From assembly GCA_000969725.1 (NCBI GenBank), contig JXSR01S022296.1: a stretch of 21,019 nt of DNA; one strand, given 5' to 3'. Shown here piece by piece: positions 9,033-18,575 of this stretch. Positions within the stretch are counted from its first letter, which is position 1, and every line of letters starts with the position of its first letter. The DNA is from Ophiothrix spiculata (lineage: Eukaryota > Echinodermata > Ophiuroidea > Amphilepidida > Ophiotrichidae). Below the pieces are notes generated by a model. That model saw only the letters and a list, made by a program, of their open reading frames with translations. It had not been told where the DNA came from and did not search any database. Both the position numbers and the translations under genes were made by a program.

Positions 9033-9965
9033 GACTGCTGTGACAGTGTTGTAGTTTCCCAATAAAATTACTAGTTCTGTTTCTGTCCAAATTAATTGTC
9101 ACAATTCAGGAAATGAATAAATTGACAAGATGGCGTTGTTATTAGGCCATTGTCCTTTTGCCTGTATGTGTCAACTAATTGGTACAATGACAGCAATTTA
9201 GATGTGTTAAGGAATTTCTGACTGTCAATTGGACAAGAATTACTTGTTTGTTCCTTGATTCACTTCTGATTTAGTCAGGGAAGTAAAAGGGGGAATTGTT
9301 ACTCTTTTTTGACCACTGTGGTATTGCTATGGGAATTGATGCCATATTGTTATCATTAAGGGATGGTGAGTTATTGTATCTCTGGATATTTTCAGGTACG
9401 CCCACATGACTTCAGAATCACCTTAGGAAAGACAACTGCACAATTTAGCTTGACACATATTGCAATAACAGATAGCTGGAGATATATGCATTGCAGTTGG
9501 GTTTGCTGGGTAATGGCTAAAGAAATTAAAAACTTAGAGAATTAGTGCTTGCCACCATCTTGTTGTGACTGATCGATGGAGCAGAATTTTTGTACTTCCA
9601 AAATGTGTTCGTAAACAGGCCAAATTGCTTTGCACATCATGTAAATCTTTACTTCACACTTAGACAGCACACAAATTGTGTGCGTGTGTTCAGCAGCATT
9701 GATTGTGACTTGTTCTGGGATAGATATACTAATTTTCCTGCAATTTTGTTTGTCTCTAAATGTAACATGTGCTGCCATAAAATGTCTGAGGTACAATAAC
9801 TCGCCCTCCATGAGTGCCAATTCAAGATGGCTGCCATCCAATAGGGTTTACATGGCAGTTAGTATGATGCCAAGTACAATATCTTAGTCCAACAAAAAAA
9901 TAATGGGGAATATACCAATTTTCATTTGAAACTTCCTCTGATTTAGAACAAATGCATTAGACAGA
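9033..9965 (+). repeat. Local segmental duplication, copy 2
   Basis: Tandem partner of the segment beginning at 8313, same orientation, offset about 720 bases. It is longer than copy 1 because about 300 bases (roughly 9547-9838) have no counterpart there. The frames at 9363-9545 and in the extra block have no recognisable domains. Confidence 0.85.
9547..9838. mobile_element. Possible small insertion bounded by CCATCTTG / CAAGATGG
   Basis: This is the block present in duplication copy 2 but absent from copy 1. Its edges are imperfect inverted repeats: gcttgccaccatcttgt on the left and tcaagatggctgccatc on the right, about 12 of 17 positions. Both strands hold unrelated open frames of 60-99 codons, none with a known motif. 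The inverted edges are short, so this could also be unrelated sequence or a deletion in copy 1. Confidence 0.35.
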
Positions 9966-10653
9966 GTCATACTGGTACTGCAGAAAAAAAAAAACGCTGT
10001 TAGAAGGTCAGAAGTTCAAAACTCCAGTATGAAAAATAAGTTGTACAACTGGTTCATCAAGTGTGTATTTAGATTGAAGGTTTGTTACTTGAAGCATAGA
10101 CCCTAGAAAGAATCTGAATCCATAGGGCTACATATCTTTGTTTCATGTTAAAAAATCATTAAAACCTAATTTTCCTATTTTATTCTCAAATATCCCCTTA
10201 TAGCTTATCTACACAAAACATACAATCCCACAGCACCATTGTCATCCAGAATCTAATCCCAGTAACGTGTAAACTGAAAGTACAATCAGTCAAAATCCTC
10301 AATGTGATAAATCCAACAAATCTACTGTCCATTTCCATCAAATATTTCACTCTTAAATACAAAAACATTTTAGGCCTAAGAGAGTTCAAAATTCTTTTTC
10401 TGTTAATCCCAAACATCAACTCCCTAATAACTCTGGAAATCCTTACGGATGTTCTCCACCAAAATAAAATAGCAAGGGTGCAATGTCTCTCTGGTGTAGT
10501 TTCACTGGCTCTGATACTGATATGTTAAACCACAAATGTATCAGATGTTTCCCGTCATCTTAAGCTCAACCCATCTTACTAAGTAGTACTTTTAGTTAAG
10601 AGTTGCATTAAATGCGGGTGTGGTTGCCTAATTCTTGTTAGTTTCAATTTTTG
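9966..10653. other. No gene recognised
   Basis: AT-rich sequence. Overlapping frames on both strands at 10198-10528 have no domain features and lack splice or start context. Confidence 0.35.
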
Positions 10654-11111
10654 ATGCATTAAGATAATATCATTACCCCCATTTTGTAGTTTTTTGTTTT
10701 GTCTGTTTGTTTGATTGCTTTTAAACTAATATTTAAAACACCCTAAAATACAGTTCATATGGCCATGATATACCAAGAAATTGCAGAAGATTTTATTATT
10801 TTTATTTTTAATGTTTAATGTACCCCTTGATCTTGATCTTGATTTAATGTTGCCAACTACAAGCATATAGCTGGGGAGTGCAATTAAGGGTGGTGTTGTA
10901 TCTCAATATTTGACAAAGTACAATAAGGTATGTCAAATTTAGTATATGTTAATTTTTTTTTACAAAACCTATTACGTTCAAATCTAGAAGTGGTATACAG
11001 CATACAATTCTTGGGCATTTTAGCAAACTGGTATATCTCATATTTTTCACAAATATGAGTTAACAACTTATTTTTATGTGTAATTAATATCATCTATATT
11101 TAACTATTTAA
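10654..11111 (+). repeat. Tandem duplication, copy 1 (about 458 bp)
   Basis: Two long blocks recur in the next unit with very few changes: the block around AACACCCTAAAATACAGTTC to TTATTTTTAATGTTT, and the block from CATTACGTTCAAATCTAGAA to ATCTATATTTAACTATTTAA. Between these blocks copy 1 has about 120 bases (roughly 10825-10945, beginning with three CTTGAT units) that are missing in copy 2. Confidence 0.9.
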
Positions 11112-11465
11112 ATGCCTCAAGATAAAATCATTATCTCAACCTTTGTAGTTGTTTTGTTTTTTTGTTTTGTCTGTTTGTTTGATTTCTTTTAAACTAATAT
11201 TTGAAACACCCTAAAATACAGTTCATATGGCCATGATATACCAAGAAATTGCAGAAGATTTTATTATTTTTATTTTTAATGTTTGATGTACCCACTTATT
11301 AATTTTGTTTTTACAAAGCCCATTACGTTCAAATCTAGAAGTGGTATAAAGCATACAATTTTTGGGCATTTTAGCAAACTGGTATATCTCATATTTTTCA
11401 CAAATTGAGTTAACAATTTGTTTTATGTGTAATTAATATCATCTATATTTAACTATTTAAATTTT
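11112..11465 (+). repeat. Tandem duplication, copy 2 (about 354 bp)
   Basis: Directly adjoins copy 1, same orientation. Near-identity over the shared blocks points to a recent duplication. The internal block of copy 1 is replaced here by a short acttattaattttg stretch. Confidence 0.9.
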
Positions 11466-12685
11466 ATATGCCAACTCTTTGAACCACATAATTTGCATGA
11501 TTTCAAAATTGTGAATCTAAAATCTAAAAATCAACAAAAGAAGGTGTTCACTATATAAAATTCAGGCAAATGGGCACATTAATCAAGTCATATGCCAGAT
11601 TGTCTGAACATAACATGAACATAACCTAAACAAGCTCAATTCATTCAAAGCCACAGATTTGCCGTTTAAAATTTTCTTTCTGACAAAGCAGCATATAATT
11701 TACTGTTTCAGCAGCACTGGCGTTGATGTTGAAAGGTATGCACCATTGGGATATTACCAAAAGTATACTTTTCCATTAATTTTAAGTAAATATATTTCGG
11801 ATTTACAAATAAGGGATGATCATTCAATTTTAGTATATGTTACATAATAATCTCCTAAAACACCTAAAACTGTATGACAACTCAACATTTCTCGACAAAT
11901 AGAGGCCATCAACCTTTTTTCTGCTTAGTGTGAAGTGACCAATAACAATCTAGATTACCTGAAATTGCAGATATTTTAGGGTGCTTGTTACCTACGCATG
12001 GTGATATAAATGTAACCATATGTTCTGGTTTATGTCCGAGAAAGTTGAAACTAAGTTTACTTGTAACCACAAGAAGGTTCATCACTAGGGAGAAAGAAAA
12101 AGATGGGTATAGGAAAAATGAACTTTAGGAACACTTAACAATTCAAATTGGCTGGCTCTGCATTTTTTCTAATGTTAATTTTATCATTTATTTGAGAACC
12201 CTGGAAGACTTCAGAACCACTTGATATAGAACTATCTCTAGGGTTCTTGAAAGAACCAATAATGTTTGTATACAGAATTTAAATAGGTTATATAGTTTGT
12301 AAATGTCTCTAAAATTCTTAACAAATTCCAAAATATGCTTTTGTCCCCTCTGAAAGGACAAGTTAAGTTTAAGCTTACATACTCTGAGCTGGTCCAAAAT
12401 ATTTGTTCTGCATAATTTGTATATATACACAATCAGATAAATCTAGACATTTATGCACTGAGTTCATTTTGTATCAATACCTATGTTTTAAGTCATTTTT
12501 TTCATAATATAATGGAGTGGTCAATGACCATAGAGGGAAACGTTAGCATAATATGCATGAAATCCTAATCACGCCTGTATAATTTAATGTTATTTAGATG
12601 GCTGCCGCAGATAACAAAAGTCAAATTGAGTTCTAAATGCTGGATTTCATTTGTTACATTATATCGCTATTCTACTCATAGCTAG
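11466..12685. other. No gene recognised
   Basis: About 1.2 kb without a supported gene. A 24-base segment (11711-11734, after ctgtttcag and before gtatgc) and an ATGGCTGCC-starting 12-codon frame at 12598 are the only coding-like patches. Neither is long enough to support. Confidence 0.35.
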
Positions 12686-12860
12686 TAAGGCTGGTATTGA
12701 CAAAGACTTTTGTCGACAATGTTGTCGACAAAAGCAATTTCACTCTCTGTTGATAAGAGTGTTTTTATATACGAGTTTGTCGACAAAAATAAACTAAAAC
12801 AAATGAAATGAAATGAAATACTTGAAAATACACGAAAGCTTAACTTAAGCTTAAGATTGA

Positions 12861-13376
12861 AATGACCACTTCATTACCACTGATGCTTGCCAGCACATCG
12901 TTAGAGGACTGGTCCTTTCACGCCTTGACTATGCTAATTCTCTTCTCTTTGCAGCGTGCGAGGTTGACCTTACTCGTCTTCAACGACTGCAGAACAAGGC
13001 TACGCGATTAGTTATGGCTTGTGGACGGGACCAGCCCTCTGCTGACTTGCTGTGCGAACTTCATTGGCTCCCTGTTAGACAGAGATCATTTTATAAAATC
13101 ATTTTGTATGTCTACAAAGCCTTAAATGGTATGGCTCCCAGCTACCTATCTGCCCTTTTGCACCTTCAAAATGTTGATAGTGCTGAATACAGACAAAGAC
13201 TGCACTCCTCCTCAGACCATACCCGGCTTACTGTTTCCAGATCTTTAAAACGTGCCGGTGATGCTAGCTTTTCTATCGCGGCAGCTCGCCTTTGGAATGA
13301 TCTCCCAATGTGTCTGCGTGAAGCTCAGTCTTTGCCTGTGTTTAAGTGGCAGCTGAAAACACAGTTGTTTCCTTAA
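12861..13376 (+). pseudogene. L2/CR1-like ORF2 C-terminal fragment
   Basis: The frame is open from just after TGA (12858-12860) to TAA, about 171 codons; the Met at 13014 is internal. Recognisable blocks in order: VLSRLDYANSLLFA (family pattern SRLDYCNSLL), LQRLQNKATRLV (family LQ.VQN.AARLV), LHWLPVRQRSFYKI (LHWLPV..R..YKI, the best-known signature of this clade), YKALNGMAPSYLSALL and, near the end, ARLWNDLPMCLREAQSLPVF with a basic tail. The palm domain and YxDD motif lie upstream and are absent, so it cannot be active. No frameshift is visible in what remains. Confidence 0.92.
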
Positions 13377-13463
13377 TTATTTTTTGCTGCTCTTGTGTTT
13401 TGTTTCTGTATTTTTGTTCTTGTAAAGCGCTCCGTTCTTTGTGGGGCGCTATATAAATGCTTA

Positions 13464-13490
13464 TATAATAATAATAATAATAATAATAAT
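13464..13490 (+). repeat. (ATA)n microsatellite at the LINE 3' end
   Basis: Nine ATA/TAA units close the L2-like LINE. Such trinucleotide ends are part of the element, not an independent locus. Confidence 0.9.
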
Positions 13491-13994
13491 GAAATTTACC
13501 CTGATTTTTTACTGTTTCTTAGAATAAATTTTTGAACATTGATGTTCAATAAGTAGGTTTTAAGTTATTTCATTCTATCATAGCATCGCCATATAATTCT
13601 ACTGCAGATTCGCCATGTTATTAGTTCAACAGTGTGCCACAAGTTGAAATTTCAATCACCTTTTAATTAGCTGAATTGGTGAAAAATGCATTGTCGACGT
13701 GGGTTGCTAGATTTTTAAGGTTTTGTTGACAATGAAAATGCTTGCCGATACCAGCCCTAATAGCTTCTGTCATCACAAAACACAATGTAGAAGTTTTATA
13801 GTTACAGCTTAATCATGTTTTACATTCAGATCAATCAAGTTTGTTCTATCTCTGCTCATTTGATATCTATATAATTTATAATTGAAATAAGATGAGAAAG
13901 ATAAGAGGAATGGTACATATTTTTTAACAAATTTGAATTTAATCAAATTGAAAGTGTAATTCCTAAATTTGAAATTGTATTTTGTATACAAATC

Positions 13995-14268
13995 CAGGCC
14001 CATAGCCAGGATTTTTCAAGGGAGTGCATGTTTTAATGAAGTGGACCTTTTGGAGGAAGAATTTTTGTTTTGGTTGACCCGTAACTTATTTTGGTGGTTT
14101 TCAAAATTTTTTTTTTCAGTACTTGTACAAGTGGTTTGTGTAGTATTTTATCAAAATACAACCTTTCAGCAGGTTTTTTGGTGGGGGGGGGGGCCTTTAT
14201 TGTACATTGTATTTTTTTTGGGGGGGAGGAGTGTGATACCCCCAGTGCACCCCCTGGATACAGGCTTG
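13995..14268. mobile_element. hAT-like MITE, 274 bp, with perfect 8-bp target duplication
   Basis: The ends CAGGCCCATAGCCAGG (left) and, on the minus strand, CAAGCCTGTATCCAGG (right) are inverted repeats with four mismatches. The element is flanked by TACAAATC on both sides (13987-13994 and 14269-14276). An exact 8-bp duplication and CA-starting termini fit the hAT superfamily. Internally there are T- and G-runs (about 14175-14230) and no transposase. The frames of 71-116 codons here on both strands are by-products. Confidence 0.88.
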
Positions 14269-14476
14269 TACAAATCAATCACTTTTCTCCTACCTGTGCT
14301 TTTTGAATTCCTCCTTTAGGATAAGAATAAGATAGGCCAAGCTAGAGGAAATGATACATGATTTCTACCAATTTGAATTGATACAAATCACCTGGCTGTA
14401 TTGAGACATCCATCCAATATTGCCATGGAATCTGATGGCTTATAGTCATCTTAGAAATTTGCTATTTCCTTAACAG

Positions 14477-14554
14477 TGCTTGGCAAAGAAATATGATCCA
14501 GTCATGCCATATAATGATAAATACCAGTTCTACACAGATCTGACTGTATTTTAA
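14477..14554 (+). CDS. Candidate 3' exon, unknown protein
   Basis: Preceded by a good acceptor (tttgctatttccttaacag). The frame runs 25 codons, including KKYDPVMPYNDKYQFYTDL, to TAA. There is no strong donor, so if real it is a terminal exon or ends early at ACT|GTATTT. It starts in phase 0, compatible in phase with the candidate at 5640-5726. I recognise no family. Chance is a serious alternative. Confidence 0.2.
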   Translation, partial: CLAKKYDPVMPYNDKYQFYTDLTVF

Positions 14555-15235
14555 GGGTTTAGTGAACGGCTTACTATGTGGTCTGATTCTCTTTGTAATG
14601 GTACTCAAAATTTTAACCCTTGTCGTACCATAATTTTCAAGGGTGTATTAAATGTGGGTTGTGTATAATGCACTAAAGTCCCTCAGTGATTGTTGTAATT
14701 CCACACACCTGGCATATTCAGATGTTACCTGAAAATTACGGTGCAAGTCACACTTTTCCACTGTTAATATCATTTAAAGCCATCTGACAATCTAACAATT
14801 ACTCTGAGGGCACCAAATTTTAATCAGTCCACATTTATACTATTTTAGCCAGGATCATCTCACTAAGTTTCATACAGATTTCCACGAGACAAGTACGTTT
14901 GAACCTGGTTAAGGGGATTTTATGCTCATTTATTTATATGAGACATCACTTGGACTCAATTCACTACCTTGGCTTTTTCATTGCATATTCAGAATTTCAC
15001 TTGTTTGTGATTGGACAATTCTGAGATGAACTGACATGACTGTTGCTCTTAAAATTGCTGTCCTACAACTAAACAATTCAATATGTTGTATGCACATGAG
15101 CAATTTTGGTATCGCTTGCTTAAGTGAGATGGGCTAAGTATAGTGTCTCTAAATATTGATTGGACACAAAACTGTACAGATATTGTCATGTACAACAAAA
15201 ATTTATTGCCTTGTTTAATGTCGTCCTGTTGCTAG
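14555..15235. other. No supported gene
   Basis: One weak patch: at 14849, after tatactattttag, the sequence is open in two frames up to a donor-like CAA|GTACGT (14894). The phases do not clearly match neighbouring candidates, so it is not called. Confidence 0.3.
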
Positions 15236-15314
15236 ATACTTTGGGAGTGACCATCCCATGATTTTTAGTGACTACACAAGCTCTCACCATCTTGAGGATT
15301 TATTTGTCATCAGG
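15236..15314 (+). CDS. Candidate internal exon, unknown protein
   Basis: A T-rich tract ending in cctgttgctag precedes one base plus 26 codons (YFGSDHPMIFSDYTSSHHLE then DLFVIR). The donor is AGG|GTTTAG. It ends in phase 0, which matches the phase-0 start of the candidate at 17094-17226. Its start phase fits no candidate upstream. No domain recognised. Confidence 0.22.
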
Positions 15315-15547
15315 GTTTAGTGTGACCAATTTTGTTTTTGAGCTTTTACCTGGGTGTTAACTGGAAATTGCAATTTGTTTCAATTTGTCAGGATCATTCT
15401 ATAAGCTTGTAATAGCTCCTAAAGAGGAAGTTTCAGCTTACTTGTTAGTTTTTCAATAAGTCTAAATTGATTTAATTACCAACCGGAGAATATTTAACTC
15501 ATAACTAAGTGCACCCAAGCCCCCTTTTCTCTAAAATTCTATCTCAG

Positions 15548-15707
15548 CAACCATAAACCTCATTTAAGAATAACACCATCCTATAACTATAGAATGAATG
15601 CTGTAAGGACCGTGAATAGTAATAATGTGGGAGTGACAGACATTGTTTGTGGTATCTTGAGCTTGAAGTCTGAGGGAAACCACTGTTTTGTAACTCTATT
15701 GAAATAA
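15548..15707 (+). CDS. Candidate terminal exon, unknown protein
   Basis: The strongest pyrimidine tract of the region (cccccttttctctaaaattctatctcag) precedes one base plus 52 codons ending at TAA 15705-15707. AATAAA (15703-15708) overlaps the stop and could serve as a polyadenylation signal. The same frame is open upstream to about 15498, so openness alone is not decisive. There is an internal Met at 15594 (MNAVRTVNSNNVGVTD). No family recognised. A frame of this length is expected several times by chance in 21 kb of this composition. Confidence 0.22.
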
Positions 15708-16117
15708 AAGCAAGTGTCTAGTATCTTAAAGATTCCTCAGGTTGATTGCAGAACATATTTCAATTAACAAAGAAGGGGATCCAAAACAACAACTAGGGAA
15801 TTAAATAAATCAGAATCAATAAAACCTTTGAATAAGGTGATCCTCATCTTATGCTTTATATCAATACTTAAATAAAAATTGAATCACATATGCATAATTC
15901 ATGCCTCATACAAAGAACTTTTTACAAAAGTTTAATTTAGTATTATAGTGCATTTCACAATGTGCTTTATACATTTTTTTACTAACAAACATTTGTTTTA
16001 TATCAAATGTAAGGTACAAAGTTCCAGACCAGCATTTATGTGTAGGACAAAGATCAAGTTTATAAGTACAATTATAGACAATAGTTGCTCAAGTTCCAAG
16101 ATATCGTAACAAGTAAT

Positions 16118-16553
16118 ATGTGTGGTGCTCTGGCAAAATGAGCGGAAAGTCGCGATTGAAGATTTTGATTAAATGGCTGTTAAAGAAAAAATATGGTGAA
16201 AAGATCAAATTTCGTTTTTTGACATAAAACGCATTAGTACATAAGTGTTAATCTATACTTTGCGTTTTGAAGGTCAATTATGCCGGGAAGTGCAATTATT
16301 CACGGGTAATTGATCGCGTTTTGCTATAATACACTATAGTAATCAGTAACTTTAGAATCGATTTGCGACAATTTTTTATTGTCAGATTTTAAGCGGACTG
16401 TCTTGTATATCGATTTCTAAATGAAAATTGTAGAAAGAAAGTGTAACAAATTATATATCATTGGAAAGCTGAGATAATAGTGAATTAAAATACGACATAA
16501 ACTCAATTTTGAAAATCGCGACTTTCCGCTCATTAGGCCAGAGCACCACACAT
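16118..16553. mobile_element. TIR element, 436 bp, with 40-bp inverted ends
   Basis: ATGTGTGGTGCTCTGGC begins both ends, on opposite strands. The inverted match continues through ATGAGCGGAAAGTCGCGATT, 38 of 40 positions in all (16118-16157 and 16514-16553). The interior is AT-rich with several CpG-containing words (cgcgtt, cgattt, acgcatt) and no frame for a transposase. No clear target duplication (flanks caagtaat / gtgttgtt). High arm identity suggests fairly recent mobility or hairpin-maintained identity. Confidence 0.85.
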
Positions 16554-17093
16554 GTGTTGTTTGTCATGTCTTGACACTTGTAAATTTCCTGCTGTTTGAA
16601 TTTCTCTCAAAAACAGCTGATTAACTTCACCAGTTCTTGGAAAAATTAAAGATTGGAACTTTTGCCTTTGAAAGAGTAAGATGACGATGGATTATGCAGT
16701 TTCATCCATGACCCAAATAAAAAGGATTGCCCTAGTTCATGAATTTCTTAAAATAGATCAGAACTGACAAATGAAGTCACAACATTTTCTTTATTGATTT
16801 TGAAAAATACAGATAAAATGATTTCATGTGATAGATGATAATTGGACTAGTACCCTTCACACTGAAAAAGCAGTGGTTTACATCAAAGTTAACTTATTCT
16901 GAAAGAAATCAGCTTATGGATTATGATGTGGCAAGAAATATGTAATGAATAGGATATCATGAGATGACTTGAATTAGTCAAAGAGTTCCCTTGTCGTTGA
17001 TGGTATGTGTATCATTGCTGATACTGTTAAAATATTTGTTGTAAGAGAAGTTTGTGTTTTATAGAATACTAAAGATGATATTCTTTAAATTAG

Positions 17094-17226
17094 ACAAAAG
17101 TAAAACTTGAGTCCTTCAATGTAGACATCATCAGAAATTCTATTGAGTGGGTCCCAGAAAGTGAAGGAAAGAATAAAGTCATCAGAATTACTAAGGTGGA
17201 AAATGCACCCTGGACAACAATATCAG
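17094..17226 (+). CDS. Candidate internal exon, unknown protein
   Basis: The longest well-bounded exon-like segment in the window, 133 nt. It has an acceptor-like ttctttaaattag, 44 open codons and the donor CAG|GTTTTA. The product is charged and protein-like (TKVKLESFNVDIIRNSIEWV, then PESEGKNKVIRITKVENAPW). It starts in phase 0 and ends in phase 1. The minus strand is also open across it (17090-17428), which weakens the case. I do not recognise a domain. It lies between a TIR element and a minisatellite, in DNA otherwise typical of an intron. Confidence 0.3.
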
Positions 17227-17429
17227 GTTTTAAAATAATATTAACATAGATTATATGAACACTGAGTAAGAATACCTTTAAATTATATTTATTTAGCAAG
17301 AAAGCAGTTTTTAAAACTGTTATGCAAATGATCTTTCCATTACAATCCAATACATTAGTATTTTCTTCAAAACTTTTTATTTTTTGTAATATCAAAATTC
17401 TGAAAATAAAAGTGGCAACATTCAGCATA

Positions 17430-17983
17430 GAACTGATCCCGTTGCACCTTTATCAAAGTTTGTATGACCCTGAATGATTCAGTCTATCCCTCTGCACCAG
17501 TAAGAGTACTAACTGCTTGCTTGACACCAACTGATCTCTTTGCACCTTTGTCAAAGTTTGTTTGACCCTGAATGATTCAGTCTATCCCTCTGCACCAGTA
17601 AGAGTACTAACTGCTTGCTTGACACCAACTGATCTCTTTGCACCTTTATCAAAGTTTGTTTGACCCTGCATGATTCAGTCTATCCCTTTCATCAGTAAGA
17701 GTACTAACTGCTTGCTTGACACCAACTGATCTCTTTGCAACTTTATCAAAGTTTGTTTGACCCTGAATGATTCAGTCTATCCCTTTCACCAGTAAGAGTA
17801 CTAACTGCTTGCTTGACACCAACTGATCTCTTTGCACCTTTATCAAGTTTGTTTGACCCTGAATGATTCAGTCTACCCCTTCCACCAGTAAGAGTACTAA
17901 CTGCTTGCTTGACACCAACCAATCTCTTTGCACCTTTGTCAAAGTTTGTTTGACCCTGAATCATTCAGTCAATCCCTCTGCAC
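17430..17983 (+). repeat. Minisatellite, 96-98 bp unit, about 5.7 copies
   Basis: The anchor GACACCAA recurs at 17523, 17621, 17718, 17815 and 17911, giving periods 98, 97, 97 and 96. Each unit contains TTGCACCTTTATCAAAG, TTTGACCCTGAATGATTCAG, CTATCCCTCTGCACCAG and AAGAGTACTAACTGCTTGCT. Units are highly alike, with single-base and one-base-indel differences. The changing unit length shifts frame, so a 72-codon minus-strand frame (17746-17964) with a 32-residue period exists only where the units are 96 long. Confidence 0.95.
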
Positions 17984-18575
17984 TTATCCAAAGCTATCAT
18001 GCTGTCTTCTTCTGACACTACAATTATATGTAGGTCAGATCAGGTACTGGAGTAGTAGGGCTCATTAACCCAAAGGCCACTAACATTCCCCTGGCGTCCC
18101 AGGTATGGTAACAGGGTTTTCACTGGCTCTTTTCCTAACCACAAACACTAAGTGCAATTCCAGACACATGCTTAAGAATATATTGAAATAGAAATTATAG
18201 CAATTTGCTGTTTGTGTATCAAAGGATGTTCATTTTGATGATTGAAGATGGACAAAAGCCAGAGCAGAAGAGTACTGCTAAACCACAAAAGAAAAGGTGA
18301 TGGTGGTCAAGCCTGGTCATTCTAGCTGCTGCTATTCCTGTGAGGAAAAGTATCAAGAATTTGCTTCAAAGCACAACTAAATTTGATGGGATTTCTCTGT
18401 CGCTTGTTGCTTGTTCTCAATATTTTGTATTTTTCCAGGATACTGTCAAAATCTTCTGAAACAGTTTTAAGGTATCAGCTAACTTATTGATACTTTTGCT
18501 CGTGAATCTTAACAAAATTACAAGTATTTCCAACATTATTGTATTTAATATCTATTGTGTCTATGACTTCATAAT
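17984..18575. other. No supported gene
   Basis: Spacer between the minisatellite and the next TIR element. A short patch at 18249-18297, ending AAAAG|GTGATGG, is open in two frames but has a poor acceptor. Confidence 0.3.

Larger units (their letters stand above)
12861..13490 (+). mobile_element. 5'-truncated L2/CR1-like LINE inserted in the TIR element
   Basis: Contains the C-terminal end of ORF2 (stop 13374-13376) and a short 3' tail with TGTAAAGCGCTCCG, GGGGCGCTATATAAATGC and a terminal ATA microsatellite (13464-13490). That GGCGCTATATAAAT plus trinucleotide ending is typical of L2-clade LINEs. TGAAAT occurs at both edges (12858-12863 and 13490-13495) and could be a short target duplication. 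The copy is less decayed than the one at 1076, since a 171-codon frame is intact. Confidence 0.9.
12688..13757. mobile_element. TIR DNA transposon (TA target), interrupted by a LINE
   Basis: The left end AGGCTGGTATTGACAA and the right end (reverse complement GGGCTGGTATCGGCAA) form inverted termini, each flanked by TA (12686-12687 and 13758-13759). A TA duplication fits the Tc1/mariner group among others. Subterminal TGTCGACA words occur three times on the left (in a near-perfect hairpin at 12706-12737 and at 12778-12785), with related TTGTCGAC on the right (13692-13699). Without the LINE the element is about 430 bases and non-coding, so it is a MITE. Superfamily is inferred only from the TA flanks. 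Confidence 0.8.

Noticed and set aside
10198..10528. Overlapping frames on both strands
   Set aside because: AT-rich, no motif, no splice context; openness is compatible with chance.
12515..12535. Palindrome GGTCAATGACC resembling a nuclear-receptor IR1 site
   Set aside because: Palindromes of this size occur many times by chance in 21 kb; no nearby promoter or gene supports it.
13969..14319. Overlapping reading frames on both strands around the hAT-like element
   Set aside because: They span the element's TIRs and T/G runs; no transposase or host motif.
17746..17964. Minus-strand protein with 32-residue repeats
   Set aside because: It is only the translation of minisatellite units that happen to be a multiple of three; neighbouring units shift frame.
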